A stretch of DNA of 64,000 nt from Anopheles merus (lineage: Eukaryota > Arthropoda > Insecta > Diptera > Culicidae), in contig NC_054085.1 of the NCBI RefSeq assembly GCF_017562075.2, forward strand, positions 10,138,259 through 10,202,258, in the 5' to 3' direction. The notes below the pieces were generated by a model that was given only the letters and a program-made list of their open reading frames with translations, did no database searches and was not told the DNA's origin. The translations under genes and the position numbers were made by a program. Of this stretch, positions 25,454-37,994 are shown one piece after another (position 1 is the stretch's first letter; every line of letters begins with the position of its first letter).

Positions 25454-28400
25454 GTATAACATGTAATACAAACTGTCAATGTCTGACATGAAACAATCAA
25501 GCTAAGTTTTGAACAAAACCAGAAAAAAATTGAATACCTGAATCAAGGCCATGAAGATTTGAGAGTCCAAAGGACAAAAAAGTCATCGAAACATTTGTAT
25601 TCGCACTAAATACCCATCACGGTACGCGCTATGCGCCTAACAGTATGCAATCAATAACACATGAATACAAAATCAGCTTAAATGTGCAAAAATGATACTA
25701 CGACATGTTATAAAACAAAAAACGAACATAAAAAGCGTGTGGGGTGTTAAAACCTATCCAAGCAAGAGTTCTAGTATTACACAAATTATACAAATACTCA
25801 AAAGAAATCCAATATTATGGACTATGTTTTAAACTGGATTGAAATTTGACTGTTCCATCAGATCACAGTGCGCTATTATTTGAACGCAAAATAAAACGTT
25901 TCATACACTGTCGATTGAAAAACTGTAAGCCGATTCCGACCGGTTCAGCATGAAGCGGTATCAAAATTCTTCCCCTCCCAACTATGCACGGGCAAATCGG
26001 ATCACCTTACCTGTTAATGTAATTTTTTGAGAAAGCTTCAATTAAAATAACACCCATGATCACCAGACTCATACAGCACCGTTTTCCTTCGGCCCATCGC
26101 GCAACCTCATTAAAAACGCTCATTAAGCAATCAGACACAATCAACCATAAAATTGATTCCCGGGGTTTGTGAATGTGGCAGCACACTCAAAATCATTATT
26201 CCACTTCAAATGTAATCCGGGCAAAGGAGAGGGAAGCTTTAAAAAAACAAGGTCCATGGAACCAATTCGATGCCTGGTACGGTCAGTGTGGCGGTGGTCT
26301 AACAAAACGATATTAAATTGTTTGCTAAAATTTCAATGCTGAGCATAGCACAGTGGAGTTTTTTTTAACCCAGCACACCATCCGCTTGTCGATTGCATAC
26401 AAAAACGCAACCAATGGTGCAGCTTTTTTGCACCTTTCCCCCAAAGCACTGCTATAATTCAATCAGCCAGCACACAAATACACACACACACCGGCTCGTT
26501 TGAAACGCGGTCTTTATGTTATTTTGCTTTCCCACCCTTTCTTGGGGTATGGGTGTTCCAGGACGATAGTTCTTCAGCAGCAGTAGCATGAACCGGACGG
26601 GCGATAGAAAGCGCATTCGCGGGTGCAGTTCGCAGTGCAGTGATTTAGCAATAAATATATGACTTCAATTACATTAATAAGTGCTTGCGAATCGTTCCGT
26701 ACCGTTTCGCTCCGGCCGGGCTTTTCACACAGGTTGCAGCGCCTTTGCTGTGGTTGGCACTTAAAGCCCTTGGCCAGCTCTAGCTGTTTCGGTCGTTCGA
26801 CGTGAAGTGGCGTACCCATACACTACCGGCTCGGACTGAACAGGTTGGTTGGTTGGTTGTTGTTTTTCCTCCCCATTTTCTGGCGGTTCGACCGTCCGCG
26901 ACTTCTACCGGTATAGCCCAATGAGGGTGGCCACGGGTTGGCTAGATGGATGGATAGCGGTTCCGGTCGCTAGGTTTAGTGCGCGCTCGCACACACATAC
27001 ACCCAGAGACTCATAATCTATTGCAAACCGCAACGCAATCTCCGCAACGGTTCGTGTCATCGAAGGGGTTTTAAAATGTATTTGCTGTGAAAACCGAAGC
27101 CCTGACCAACCCAGAGCACCTACCGAAAACTGGACCTTCCTCTGGAATTGTACCGTACCAGTTTTCACACAAGCCAAGCCAGCAAGCCTGCTATTGGGGT
27201 AGTTTGAAGGGGGCGAATCCTGGTAGAGGCAAAATTTTAGCGTTAATACATACGCCGGGATATATCGCACCGGCGGTGTGGTGGCTTTTATGGCTGACCG
27301 TTAGCCGCGTATCGCACACCCGCTGCGTAGTCGACGGTTTCGGGAAAAGACCGGATGCATCGGAGGTCCTAGGGCACATTCCCAAGGCTTAGGTAATGTT
27401 GGGTGTGTGCAATGCATTCTGGTATGATGTAAACTGAGCTGGGCTTGGGCAGGACTGGCAGCGTGTGTCGCTTTAAGCACTGTCCGAACGAACCGAAACG
27501 TGCAATTTAGTGAGACAAAAGGTGGTATAGACGCGTTCGATACGATGGTTGAGCATATCTTTGTTTTCGCTAGTTTGCTCATATATTTTTCCCAAAACTT
27601 TCCTTTTATTCTACTGGTAAAGTTAAGCCATTCAAATCATGGTGTGTTTATCATTTTTTTGTAGACGCAGTATTTTTGAAACCAAATTGTGTGAGGGCTA
27701 TCAATTTTTCGTTCCAATTAGCAGTTTAAACAAGTGCAACAGTAAAAAACTAGCTCAATCAAAACAAAAGATACGAAAGATGTGAATGGTAGTCTTTATT
27801 TTAAAATCCAACAAAGATGCTCTTTCCGTTTTAAGTTCGTAGACTGAAATTTAAGCCTGTCAGCTGTTTGCATTGTATAGCAGTTTTCGAGCAGCTATCT
27901 AAGTGAGTATAATATACAGGTAGGCTTATCCTAAGGTGTATGTATTTGGAAGGCTGATTTTTATCGTTTCTGTTTCTGAATGAAGATTTTAACAGTGTTT
28001 TGTATATTCGTCAGGCCACTATAAAGCTTGTTTGAGCAAAAGCTTTCACCCGTCCTTTCATGTTTTCTGCCTCCAACTGTCAAACTCCACACAAAAAGCT
28101 GACTAGAATCGTGAAGGTCCCAAAAATAGAAAAAACAAAAAAATGTGAAGTTCATGCTTCACATATGCAGCATATACATAAAAAAAGAAAAGATTACAAA
28201 CTAAGTCAAATAGAATATGAATATGAATGAATAGAAACTGTAAGATACAAACGAACTATAAATAGGGAAGTCTCCATGTTTCATCATTCGCACTGAATCC
28301 AATTTTACCACATTATGTAAAGAAAATATTGTTTAAAATACATTTTGATAAGAAAATGTATATCTTGATTTATAAAAAAAAAACAATACTTAAAAAACAT

Positions 28401-30640
28401 AAAATCATAAAACAAAAACATCAAATAATAAAAATAATAATAACAATTATTAGCAATAGTAATTGTAGAAAAGCGTTATTTGTTTTGTAATGTGATTTGC
28501 AACTTGATTACCATTTTATTGATTTTTTCTTAATTATTTAGGAATAATAGGTATACTTTCGAGGATCAGATTTCTAATTAACAATTATTCGACTGATAAA
28601 GGACTATTTGAACATATTTTTCTTTATTTTTTATCCCTTTATTTTAGATAGATTAAAATTTTTAAGTAAATTTTTTCTTATCATCACTAATTTTATTTTT
28701 TTTTAATATTCCTTTCCATTTGATAAATATTTCATCTTCAATTCTGTGTACCACTGTTCTGGCTACCTATGAGACAACAATTACAGTTTTGCTTCGAATC
28801 TACACTACATTCTGCACATTCCAAAACTGTACCACCAGCGCAAAGAACCTCGGCAGTGAACCACTTGAAAAATTATTTATCTTCAGTCATATCGCAACAA
28901 TTTATTGCACAGTTTTGGTTGCCTTTCCTTGCCTGCTTGGCCCAGTCCACAGACACCACTATGAATCGATGTATCGAGGATAAATTCTCACGCACGGTGT
29001 AGACCGACGGCGGTACGACCGGCGGCACGATCCCTTTCACAAGAACCAACTTTGCCAGTTACTCCTTGCTCGCAGGCACATATCCGGGCACAGGCCTGCC
29101 GGGCGGATTTTGCTGCCTACGAGCGTAAGAGCACAATAAAATGCCTTGTATACCAGCCCGTCATAAAATGTGCTAACAACCCCCTTCTCGGCGGCTGGTT
29201 GTTACACCACCGCGCGTACATTTTCTAGCTCCCACGGTTTGACGCTTTGCCGCAGAACGAAGGAAACGCGTGGCCCGTTTTCCGAGACGAGAGAAAATCC
29301 ATACGGACAGAGCGTGGAATTTTTGTATCCTTATTTTTCCTTCTTTTTTTTCGCCAGTAATCGAACCCACAAGAGAGATAAAAATAGTGGAAAACACAAG
29401 AGCCTACACACATAGACACATAAAACAACCTAAACTACATCTATTCAAACACACAGAAACACACAGTGCAGTTGGGTTGAATTGTGCATGGCAAATTCGT
29501 CCCTCGTTCTCCTCCCTCGCCACCAGAACCCATCGGAACGGGATGGAATCGCAAACAGCGATCGCTTTTTCCAATATATCTTGGCAATGAATCGAGAAAT
29601 AAACGTTTGCGTAGCTAAAGTACACTAATTCATTTTTATGTTTGCTCATGTCCGCCGTACGCCGTGCCACCGCCACCTTCCCGGGGGCTGGGAACACGAA
29701 TGAATAAAAACCGCTTTCAATAGTGCTAAGCGTGGGACGGGTCGTTGGGTGGGGAGAAAAAGAGCGAACCGGGAGTATTAGAACCGTTTTGAAAGCGCAT
29801 CGGAAATCTATTATGCCACTTTCCAAGTGAACGATTGTGCACCATGCAGCGTTGATCAGGGGTCGCCGTTGGAGAAAAGGTCGGTTGGGTGGACCAGTAT
29901 GCAAATGTAGCAAAGGCACACATATCACACACACGGCCGGTACGGTGGGCAAACAATTAAGAAAAATTCTCCTTTATCGGACGACAAGCGGTTGTGCCGG
30001 TATACTGCAGCAGGGTGAATGGTTGCCTAGAAAGGGGCAGGCAAGAGTGGGAAACAAACTACAGAAAAAGGGTGAAATTGTATTGAATGGAAAAGGAAAA
30101 AAGAAGCAAAAGCTTGTTGGGATTGATGAATTTTTGGGCTGGGTTTCGGTATTTTATTTGCAATACTAACGATACAATGTTGAAAGCTCAAAACACGAAA
30201 GTAGAACAAGCCTGATCAAAACATAAAACAAATGAGTGACTGTTTTTTTTTGTATAACAACGACAAAATTGTCATCGTTGTATAAAATTTGCTTGAATAT
30301 GTTATTCGAGATGACGATTAGATTCTGTAACAGTCGTTGTGTGTCTCCAATGGAACCAATTATTTTATGTAAGTCTGTAACCTGTAAGTCAGCACCGACT
30401 AGCAAACATTTAAGCACACTTAGTAGGTAAATGAACCAGTTTCTCATTTATAGTGTATTGTTTTTCACAAACCTGTGACTTGAAGAATGAAAACCAGAAT
30501 TATTGAAAAAAATTCAACAAAATGTCTACAAGAGGTACAGTGTAACTAGCTTCTATTTGGCGTAACGTCCTTCTCGAGCATGCCGGTATATACATATATA
30601 AAGGCTTTCGAGACTCATAGAGCACCACGCAGCCCGATAG
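25454..30640. other. Gene-free stretch
   Basis: No supported exon. About 28,150-28,720 is very AT-rich with runs of A and T. GC-richer islands at 26,500-27,560 and 28,990-30,060 carry overlapping frames on both strands, without splice context or family resemblance. The tail of a minus-strand frame at 26,574-26,640 is rich in cysteine, but nothing else supports it. Confidence 0.4.
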
Positions 30641-30745
30641 TCATCCTCACTACGGTAAGATGGCTTTTAATTCTAGGCTTGAACCCTCGACAGGCATGTT
30701 ATTAAGTCATACGAGTTGACTATTGTATTAAGGGAGAGAACTAGC
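30640..30745 (-). mobile_element. Truncated SINE200-type fragment
   Basis: Read on the minus strand, this carries the SINE's ACTCGTATGACTTAATAACA, ATGCC and GGTTCAAGCC blocks but lacks the 3' body and tail. It is an old partial copy. Confidence 0.5.
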
Positions 30746-30896
30746 CAAAATAACGTGATAGGTTTATAGAAGAAAATATTTTTTTTAAAACTTATTTACT
30801 TATCCAGCGCTTCAACTGCTTTGCGGTCTTAGCCTGATTATGGGGGTTTTTACGATAACTGCCAGCTGTTTCATATTAATTTTGAATACTGTTTTA

Positions 30897-31141
30897 CAGG
30901 GTTTTCCACGATTTATTGGTTGGTTCCTATAAATTTTTTTTTGGGTTCCCATATTTTTTGGTGCGTTCCCACGATTTTTTGCCCGTTTCCCAGAATTTTT
31001 TGGTCCAATTGTATTGATATCCTATCGGAAAATACTAATAAGTTATGGGATCGAACCAAAATCAATGGGATACGATCAAACAATAGTGGGAACGCACCAA
31101 AAACCCATGGGAACTTACCAATCTAAATCGTGGAAACCCTG
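30897..31141. mobile_element. Palindromic MITE with TA target site
   Basis: The left end reads CAGGGTTTTCCACGATTTA and the right end, on the other strand, CAGGGTTTCCACGATTTAGA. The inverted similarity extends far inward (GGTGCGTTCCCAC occurs in both arms), so the whole 245-bp element is close to one large hairpin. TA flanks both sides (30,895-30,896 and 31,142-31,143). It has no coding capacity and would be mobilised in trans by a TA-targeting transposase. Confidence 0.8.
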
Positions 31142-32149
31142 TATATGGAGATGAATACAATTCCACTGATGGGTCGAAAGTTCAACTCGTTGGCTGGAAA
31201 AAGAAAAGGCCTGTAGAAAAGGCCTTGTATTATACACGAATTTCCTTTAATCACCTACACCGCTCGTTTCCTTATTTCTTACATTTATGCATATTAGAAC
31301 AAATTTTGATTTTACTATCAAAATTATGTTTTTGATTTTTTTTAAATAACAACGTTGTATTATCATCAAAATGCAAAATAACGTGGAATTATCTGAAATC
31401 TTTTATTTTCATTTATCAAACAAAGGATTTATAACATTCTTACTAATGTGATTTTTTTATTCATCCGAAGCGTTTTTTACAGACACGATTCTCACAGTAA
31501 TAATGGTTTGCAGTTGGTCTGAATCACTGCAGCAAGAAGTGTGTTCAATTTTAATTTTTACAAATATCCTTTTTGATATTTTGTAAGGGGTCGTTTCACT
31601 GTTTCCCTTAATCCTTTAAAAACTCACATACATCGAAAGCTTAAGTTGGTTGATAAACAGTGTTAAAAGGATAAAGATAATTCTCTGTGACATCCTAACA
31701 GTGCATTTAATGCCAAACTTAAAGTTCCGCAGAATGCAGGCAAATATTGCTACTACACGTATCACGTCATCAAGATTAGTCGAAAACGTAAACGGCTTTA
31801 AAAAAAACCATTCTATTGTGATGCTGGCTGCGATATCAATTGCAAAACATTCATTATTTCTAAACAAATCTATTCGCCTTTTCGAGCGTACGATTGCGCA
31901 TCAACCATCAACGCGCAGTTAAATGCGCCATGCAATCCGATGCTTCATCAATCTGATCATGTGTTACAAAACAGGGTACAGCTTGAACAAAGGAACAAAA
32001 AAGTGAACCTCCCGTAAACTAGATTATTTACTCCCGATGGACTCGCAGGCGGCTCGTGGAAAGCTTCTAAGCATCCGAGCGTAATGATCAAACATCTCAT
32101 CCGGGCCCGATGCGCCTCAATCGAAACCAGGCCGGTGATAAAACAGAAC

Positions 32150-32177
<28 letters not shown>
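32150..32177. repeat. (AC)n microsatellite
   Basis: A 28-bp uninterrupted AC run. Confidence 0.95.
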
Positions 32178-32180
<3 letters not shown>

Positions 32181-33605
32181 CCCATCTACAATCGTTTCGC
32201 CCTGCCTGCTCGACTGCAAACTAGCAAATTGGGAATTGAAATTGACCGTCATTCGGATTATTGCAGGGCTCAATGGTTCTTGTGAGCGCGGCCTGAGCAC
32301 TGTTGTTGCCAGTTGCTAGCAGTCGATTAATGGTACTAGAAAATAGTTCCCGCTTCAAGGATGCTAGGAGTTGGGGTTGTGCATGCAGGGAAAAAGCCAA
32401 AGGAACGCAAAAAAAACATCCCTGAACCTCGTTGCTCATCCCTTGGCTCGCTCGCTCACATTTTTGCATAGCACTTCCGCGGTGCTGTACTTCCGGTGCA
32501 TCGGTCGATCGGCTTTTCATGAAATCGGCTTTTATGCAACCCGTTTGCGAACGTTGTATTGCAGATGATTTTTTTTTTTTCGAGTTGGACGATGAAAAGT
32601 GACGCTTCGTCGGAGAGTGAGTGAGGAAGAGTGCAAAAAAAACAAGAAAAACTGTAAAAATTTAGGATGAAATGCAACAACGGTACGGCAAACAAAAACT
32701 CTCGCAAAAGCTCTTCGTTTGATTCACGCTTGATGCAATTGCAGCACCCCAGAGCCAAACAATTCGCAGACCTTTTTTTCTTCCTTTCCCTCTTGGCTTT
32801 TTGTTCCACATTCCCCCCAAAAATGGGAATTTGGATTTTGATGAAGTTCATCGATGAGGCGTGTATTAGTTGCGGTGGATTGAACATTTTTTTGCCTCTA
32901 ACCCTTTGGCAGTTCTGCGCTTTGCACCGAATGCGCTTTGCACGAAACGTTTGCAAGTGTGAAGCGATCGCACAGGCACGGCATTCCGTTGATGCGTTCG
33001 CTTTGCAGGCACGCGCGGTTGGGCGTGAAAATGCTCAACCAGTTCGAAGCTTGCCCAGCCGATGCGTGCCTGACCGGAAACACCTACTGGCTTGGATGGA
33101 GTGGCTCAAGGTTGAACGCAGTGGCTTCCGGTGACCACCACCAGGCAACAATACTCCGGAAGGCTACCGCTTCGAACGATGGAAGCTTTGCAGACGACAA
33201 GACGACTCGCTCGGGCAGCCTTTACCACGAAATGCTAAATCACACTAACCGACCAACCGACGTACGGGACGTTGCAAACCACATTTTAAATCAATGTACC
33301 TTCGCTCCCACCCCGGAGCGCAATTGGCCGGTGCCACCGCCTGCACTTGCCGGCGTCCAAACCGGTGCCTAAACCGTCGATTGATATTCGCAAATTTCAA
33401 TTAATTACACGCTTGACCCAATTTACACGCATCTTCACACACCGATTAATACGGTGTCGGTATTTTCCATGGGGGAGGTGAGCTGTAGGGCTAAAAGGCG
33501 AAGAAGTCATACCGAGCAAAACGTCGTCATTCGACACCCGTGAAACCATACTGCATGATGATGTGGCTTTTGGAATGGGGTTGTGAAGTAGGACGTCGGT
33601 CTCGT

Positions 33606-33665
33606 GCCCGATGCACTTTCAGCTGCTGATTAGACGCCCGATGCACTTTCAGCTGCTGATTAGAC
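33606..33665 (+). repeat. Exact 30-bp tandem duplication
   Basis: The 30-bp unit beginning GCCCGATGCACTTTCAGC and ending GATTAGAC occurs twice head to tail without a mismatch. The perfect identity suggests a recent duplication or a polymorphic repeat. Confidence 0.95.
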
Positions 33666-34539
33666 GCCGGCCACGATGGCTGTTACCTGGAACGTGGTGA
33701 AAATTCGTTCCCAACCGACTTTCAAAACGTTCTTTCTCTATCCCGCTCCTTAACTCTGTCGCTCTGAAATGGGTCGAGACACCTTGGGCCTTTGATTGAA
33801 ATCTCATTTAAATCATCTGACCTCCCAGTGACACATTGTGCACACGATTTTCGGTGGGTCAGAAGGTGTAGCAGCGTGATTAGTTTGATGAAGACATCGT
33901 TAAGTCTGTCCAATATGTGTGTGTGTGTGCGTGTGAGCTTTGAAGTGTTTGCTGTGAGGTGGCATGATTAGAAGCCCCAAAGAATAGGGCGACTTTGAGC
34001 TGAGGGGTAACAAGTAGTGCCCCAAACGAATCAATAGATTCCGTTTTGTTCCATCTAGGATTTGTCATCAAACATATTGGAGTTTGCTCCAAACAGTTGC
34101 CCCGACTAAGGCAATCATTTGTGAAGCTACAATGGACTTAGAAATAAGCTTTCCAGTTTATGTGAAGAAAGATTCGAGCTGTTTGACACACAGAACGGCT
34201 TTGATCTATTGAATAGCTTCTAGCTAAGTCTGTGCATCCTGGCCTACTAAAATAATTGACGTTTGGATTGAATTGCATTGAATCGGATGTTCCGGAATGT
34301 CCTTTCCCGAGAAACTGATATATTCCGTCGTCACTGTCATCCCATCCCACGAGCTATTCAAAAAAGGTGAACAACATGGGTTTTATTTTAGCATTTTTTT
34401 GGATTAAAATTCGGATTAAATCGAAGCATCGAAGAATAAAAAAAATTGTTATCTTATAGAATAAAAATAATCTATTTTTACAAAACAAAAGGCTCGCTAT
34501 TTTTTCCCAAACCATAACGATCAGATCAAAGGCTGGCAT

Positions 34540-35010
34540 GGGTTCAAGATCTATTTCAAGATCTTTATAGCTTCATGATTAGCTCTGAGAGTTGTCAAAT
34601 ACTAATTCCATAGTTGGGCAATATGTACTCGGTATCTGTTTTAAGATCAAAAGTTGTTAAGGATCGGTACTAAAACCAATGCAAGGTTTAGATCGGTTCC
34701 AATTGCAAGGTTGGGATTGATTTCACCCTATTTTGAGAACCAGAATAGATTCGGGACCTCTTTCTGAAAAAGTATAAGTTTGAGGTCTGTTTTAAAACAG
34801 CTTTAAGAGATCAGTTCTAAAGTCAGCATCGAGATTAGTATCAGCATGAATTTCAAAATAATAGTGTTAAAACAGGAGTTGGAAAAATGCTAAAATAATG
34901 AAAGTTCATCGATCACAATCAATTCCAGAACAATGCTAGGTAAAAGAGCTTCGACATCAGTTTTCAACATCAGCCCTGGAATATGGTCTAGAATCAATTC
35001 ATTGGATCCT
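34540..35010 (-). repeat. Degenerate ~29-bp minisatellite, inverted block
   Basis: On the minus strand the motifs GGAACTGATC, GATC(C/T)TGA and CCATACC recur at loose spacing, as in 15,040-15,600, but with heavier decay. It abuts the Jockey-like element. Confidence 0.5.
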
Positions 35011-35069
35011 ACAGGTATATGAACAAGTGGATACCATATACACGGACAAGAAGAGGACATGTAGATAAA

Positions 35070-36300
35070 CTTACTTCAAAGCTGCATTTGACAGTCTACC
35101 TCATAATCTACTGCTCTCAAAGCTAGAGAAACTTGATTTTGACAATCCACCTCTTTCTTGGCTCAAGTCCTTTCTCTCTGATAGGCATTATTCAATTAAG
35201 CTAGGCGATTCCCTTTAAAACCCATTTACGGGCTAAAAGCACCAAGTCCTGTGTTGTTAATTGTTATCATTAACGATTGTATTAGCATTCTTTCTGGTAA
35301 CGGGCATCTGTTTTTTGCAGATAATATTAAAATATTTCCTATTGTGGAGCACTCTAAGGATATTTGGATGCGTTTTCTAGATGGTGCACAACGCGCGGTT
35401 TGACCCTCTGTCCCGATAAATGCAACGAGATCTCTTTCACTTGTAGATCAGATAAAACACTATTTTCGTATAATTTAGATGGGGCAACTTTAAATAGAAC
35501 GTCCTCCGCAAGGGATCTGGGAATATGGTTAGACTGTGAGCTTTCATTCAAGGCCAATAAGACTTTAGACATGATCTCTCGTATGTGTTTCGTAATACGC
35601 AACCCAGCAGGTTTTAAGGCTCTCTACTGCTGTTGGGTACGTCGTATCCTTGATTATGCATGCATAGTCTGAACTCCGTCAGGTACTACAGCCATGCAAA
35701 GGCTTGAAAACATACATAGAAAATACTCCATATCGCAGTCCAAATATTCCTGCATAGGTGAATATGTTTGACATCCATTAAGACTCGTCATTCACTTGCT
35801 CAGGCTTTGTTCTTCGCCGGTTTGTGTTACTTACCGCTAATATTGATGCTCCTTCTCTACTGTCTAATATTCCGCAGTATGTCCTTGCTGTTACCTTCGT
35901 GACAGACCTCCCATTTTAATTCCTCGTATGCGTTAGGCCGAAAATACATGGAGCGGAATTGCGCGGTCGCGGAATTCCGCCTGATGTCAAACCCATATAA
36001 AAAGTGTCAACGGCAACTTTCCCGAACTGTCATATCCATACATGTTTCAGCAAGCGGAATTCCGCGGCCGCGAAATTCCGGTCCGTGTATTTTCAGCCTT
36101 ATAGTTTTGCTCAGAGACTCGTGGCTTAGAGCGTGCGAGTCCTACTGTCTGTTTGACTGTAACCTTCCTTTATTTGTGCTCTCCTTCTGGATTCTTCTGA
36201 ATCCGGAATACACATCTTTCCCATTCCTTAATCCTTATTTCATAGTTTCCGTAAACATTCTAAGAACCATTGAGGCAAACGATTAAGAAATAAATAATAG
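35070..36300 (+). pseudogene. Decayed Jockey-type non-LTR retrotransposon (reverse transcriptase part)
   Basis: Translated in shifting frames, 35,075-35,215 gives FKAAFDSLPHNLLLSKLEKL, the conserved reverse-transcriptase block that follows the first catalytic aspartate. 35,305-35,340 gives FFADNIKIF, where the catalytic FADD has become FADN. 35,364-35,672 gives the downstream part (GLTLCPDKC, SARDLGIWLD, ILDYACIVW with its final Trp codon lost to a stop). Frame breaks and stops are frequent, so it is dead. The endonuclease and 5' region are missing. It is interrupted at 35,936-36,098 by a MITE, after which the 3' part runs to an A-rich end near 36,290. Confidence 0.8.
35936..36098. mobile_element. 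Harbinger-like MITE inserted in the retrotransposon
   Basis: The 163-bp element has terminal inverted repeats of about 48 bp. The left begins GGCCGAAAATACATGGAGCG and the right, on the other strand, GGCTGAAAATACACGGACCG. TTA is present on both sides (35,933-35,935 and 36,099-36,101). A three-base TTA/TAA target duplication is typical of PIF/Harbinger elements. It contains no protein frame. Since it splits the Jockey sequence, it is the younger insertion. Confidence 0.8.
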
Positions 36301-36379
36301 TACAAATAATAACCTTAACGTAACCAATTCAACAACGGTTGTTGGCTCCATATGGGTTTTGGATATGTGAACTTATGAA

Positions 36380-36560
36380 CACGGACTCTTTATTAGTTTC
36401 CGAATCTTTTTCGGAAAATAAACTTTAATTGGGTTTGGATCAGTTAAACGATTGGAAAAATATTAATTCTATAGAAGGCATAGAAGGGTTAAGGATCAGT
36501 TCCAAGATCCATGGAGCCCAAGTATCAATTCCAGAACCGGTGAAGATTTGAGATCCATTA
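36380..36560 (-). repeat. Degenerate ~29-bp minisatellite, inverted block
   Basis: On the minus strand this shows CCGGTTCTGGAATTGATAC and GATCTTGGAACTGATCC, matching the unit of the other blocks. It follows the 3' end of the Jockey fragment. Confidence 0.5.
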
Positions 36561-36599
36561 TCAGAATTGTATTGGAAATCATGATGATGATGAGCTGAA

Positions 36600-37515
36600 T
36601 TTGTAAACGTGTATTTAAATCCCTCTAAAAAAACACAAATACATGTAACTATGTGATATTTCACAACAAAAATCCCTATCTCTCAAGAGACGGCACAACA
36701 GGATGAAAATTCCAAAAGAAACGAAAAACGGTCACATTTATTTATGGCAATTGTTCATACAATCCTTCCCTGTTCACCTACCAGCTTACAAAATACACGC
36801 TATTTACAAAACGGACGAACAACAAACAACGCAAAGGCTAGGCTAGGGCATGGGGGAGGGACTGTTATAATTCATTTTAGCACAAAAAGCATAAGAATTC
36901 GAACCGCTCTAAAACGCGATGAGATCAATTTCAGGATTTCGTATGGGCTATAATTTTATCTAAACATGGCTGACATTGGACGCCCATTACGTGTGTATGT
37001 GTGTGGGGTGGTTAAACGTTTTCGAGAATAACACGGGCGCATTGTGGCGTAAGTAGTAAGCAATACGCTTTGGCTAGAAACAGTTCACATCGGTAACAAA
37101 ACACCTAAAATTACACGAGTGTACGAACAATGTGGCAAACTTTGGCATTCTTATGCGAGAATGAAAAAACGAAAAAACGAAAATTACATAGTATTAGTTC
37201 AAGTTCCAATAGGTAATTGCTGTGCGGCCGTTTATCAAGGTGCTCTTCTAACAAACAAACGAACGCGTCTTCGGGCTAAACCAGGTCCAGCGTGAACGTG
37301 GACGTGTGGAAACGGGGAGAAACTTCCAGCATAGTGTAGCTTAAAAATCACCTCGAAATGTTAGGTGTCTGTGAGAGTGTTATGTGTTTTGGGTTTCGTG
37401 CACCTATCTCACCCTATTTCAAACGTAACCTTCCATGCGAGTGAGTTGTTTGCGACGCGCCTTACTGACACGACGGTCGCCGTATCATTTGTACCGCTCG
37501 TTCGGATCGGTCTGA
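36600..37515. other. Probable 3' flank or long 3' UTR of the glycosyltransferase gene
   Basis: No protein frame of note. It lies directly downstream, on the minus strand, of the glycosyltransferase stop codon at 37,680. A second AATAAA on the minus strand at 36,737-36,742 could end a longer transcript. Confidence 0.35.
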
Positions 37516-37519
37516 TGTC

Positions 37520-37525
37520 TTTATT
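37520..37525 (-). terminator. Polyadenylation signal AATAAA
   Basis: A canonical AATAAA on the minus strand, about 155 bp after the stop codon of the glycosyltransferase gene. It is the nearest such hexamer and would give a short 3' UTR. Confidence 0.45.
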
Positions 37526-37679
37526 GGTGATTGGTTTTCATAATAATTTACATGCCTTTTCCCCGGGTGTGCTACCCGAAATGCAATATCGATCGCACAC
37601 TTTTGTTTCTATAACTCAACCTGCTCCTGTCGTTCGAACGTTAGCAGCCGCCTGCTTCCCGCTGTCCCTTATTGCTTTG

Positions 37680-37994
37680 CTAATGCTTCTCCCCGAGCCC
37701 ACCAGCACCGACCGCTCCGGCCACCCCCAGGCCGACCGCTCCTGCGGCATGTTGCTGCTGTTGTTGCTGCTGTTGCTGCTGTTTGGGCGACTTCTTTGGC
37801 AGCAGCATGCGCAGCGGATCTTTGTGGTAGCGTGCAAACACTTCGCGCTTGAACACCTCGAAGTACTTGCGATTGACGTTGTTCTGACGTTCGCGCCACG
37901 CCGGACGGCTCTTCTTGTTCTGCAGCCCCCAGTGCACGGTGAACAGGGGCGTCAGCACCTGGAACTGATAGCCTGCCACAAACATTTCGTACAC
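37680..37994 (-). CDS. Glycosyltransferase, terminal coding exon
   Basis: It follows an acceptor AATTCGCAG and starts in phase 0 with VYEMFVAGYQFQVL. It continues with the family's C-terminal block (FTVHWGLQ, RKYFEVFKREVFARY). After KKSPK come ten glutamines encoded by mixed CAG/CAA, then HAAG and a Gly/Ala/Val-rich tail to the TGA at 37,680. The tail goes beyond the conserved family domain. Confidence 0.9.
   Translation of the reverse strand: MYEMFVAGYQFQVLTPLFTVHWGLQNKKSRPAWRERQNNVNRKYFEVFKREVFARYHKDPLRMLLPKKSPKQQQQQQQQQQHAAGAVGLGVAGAVGAGGLGEKH

Larger units (their letters stand above)
31144..34535. other. Gene-free stretch
   Basis: AT-rich to 32,100, then GC-richer to about 34,100 with frames on both strands up to 166 codons. 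None shows a domain, a signal peptide or a splice pair that I trust. Confidence 0.4.

Noticed and set aside
26574..26819. Minus-strand frame ending in a cysteine-rich tail (HCTANCTREC...CYCC)
   Set aside because: The spacing faintly recalls small disulfide-rich peptides, but there is no signal peptide, the upstream part is unlike a propeptide, and the stretch is very short. I do not count it as a gene.
29404..29952. Minus-strand frame of 182 codons
   Set aside because: No domain or splice support, and overlapping plus-strand frames of similar length suggest GC-rich non-coding DNA.
32667..33372. Plus-strand frames of 155 and 144 codons
   Set aside because: They overlap each other in different frames and show no recognisable family or exon borders.
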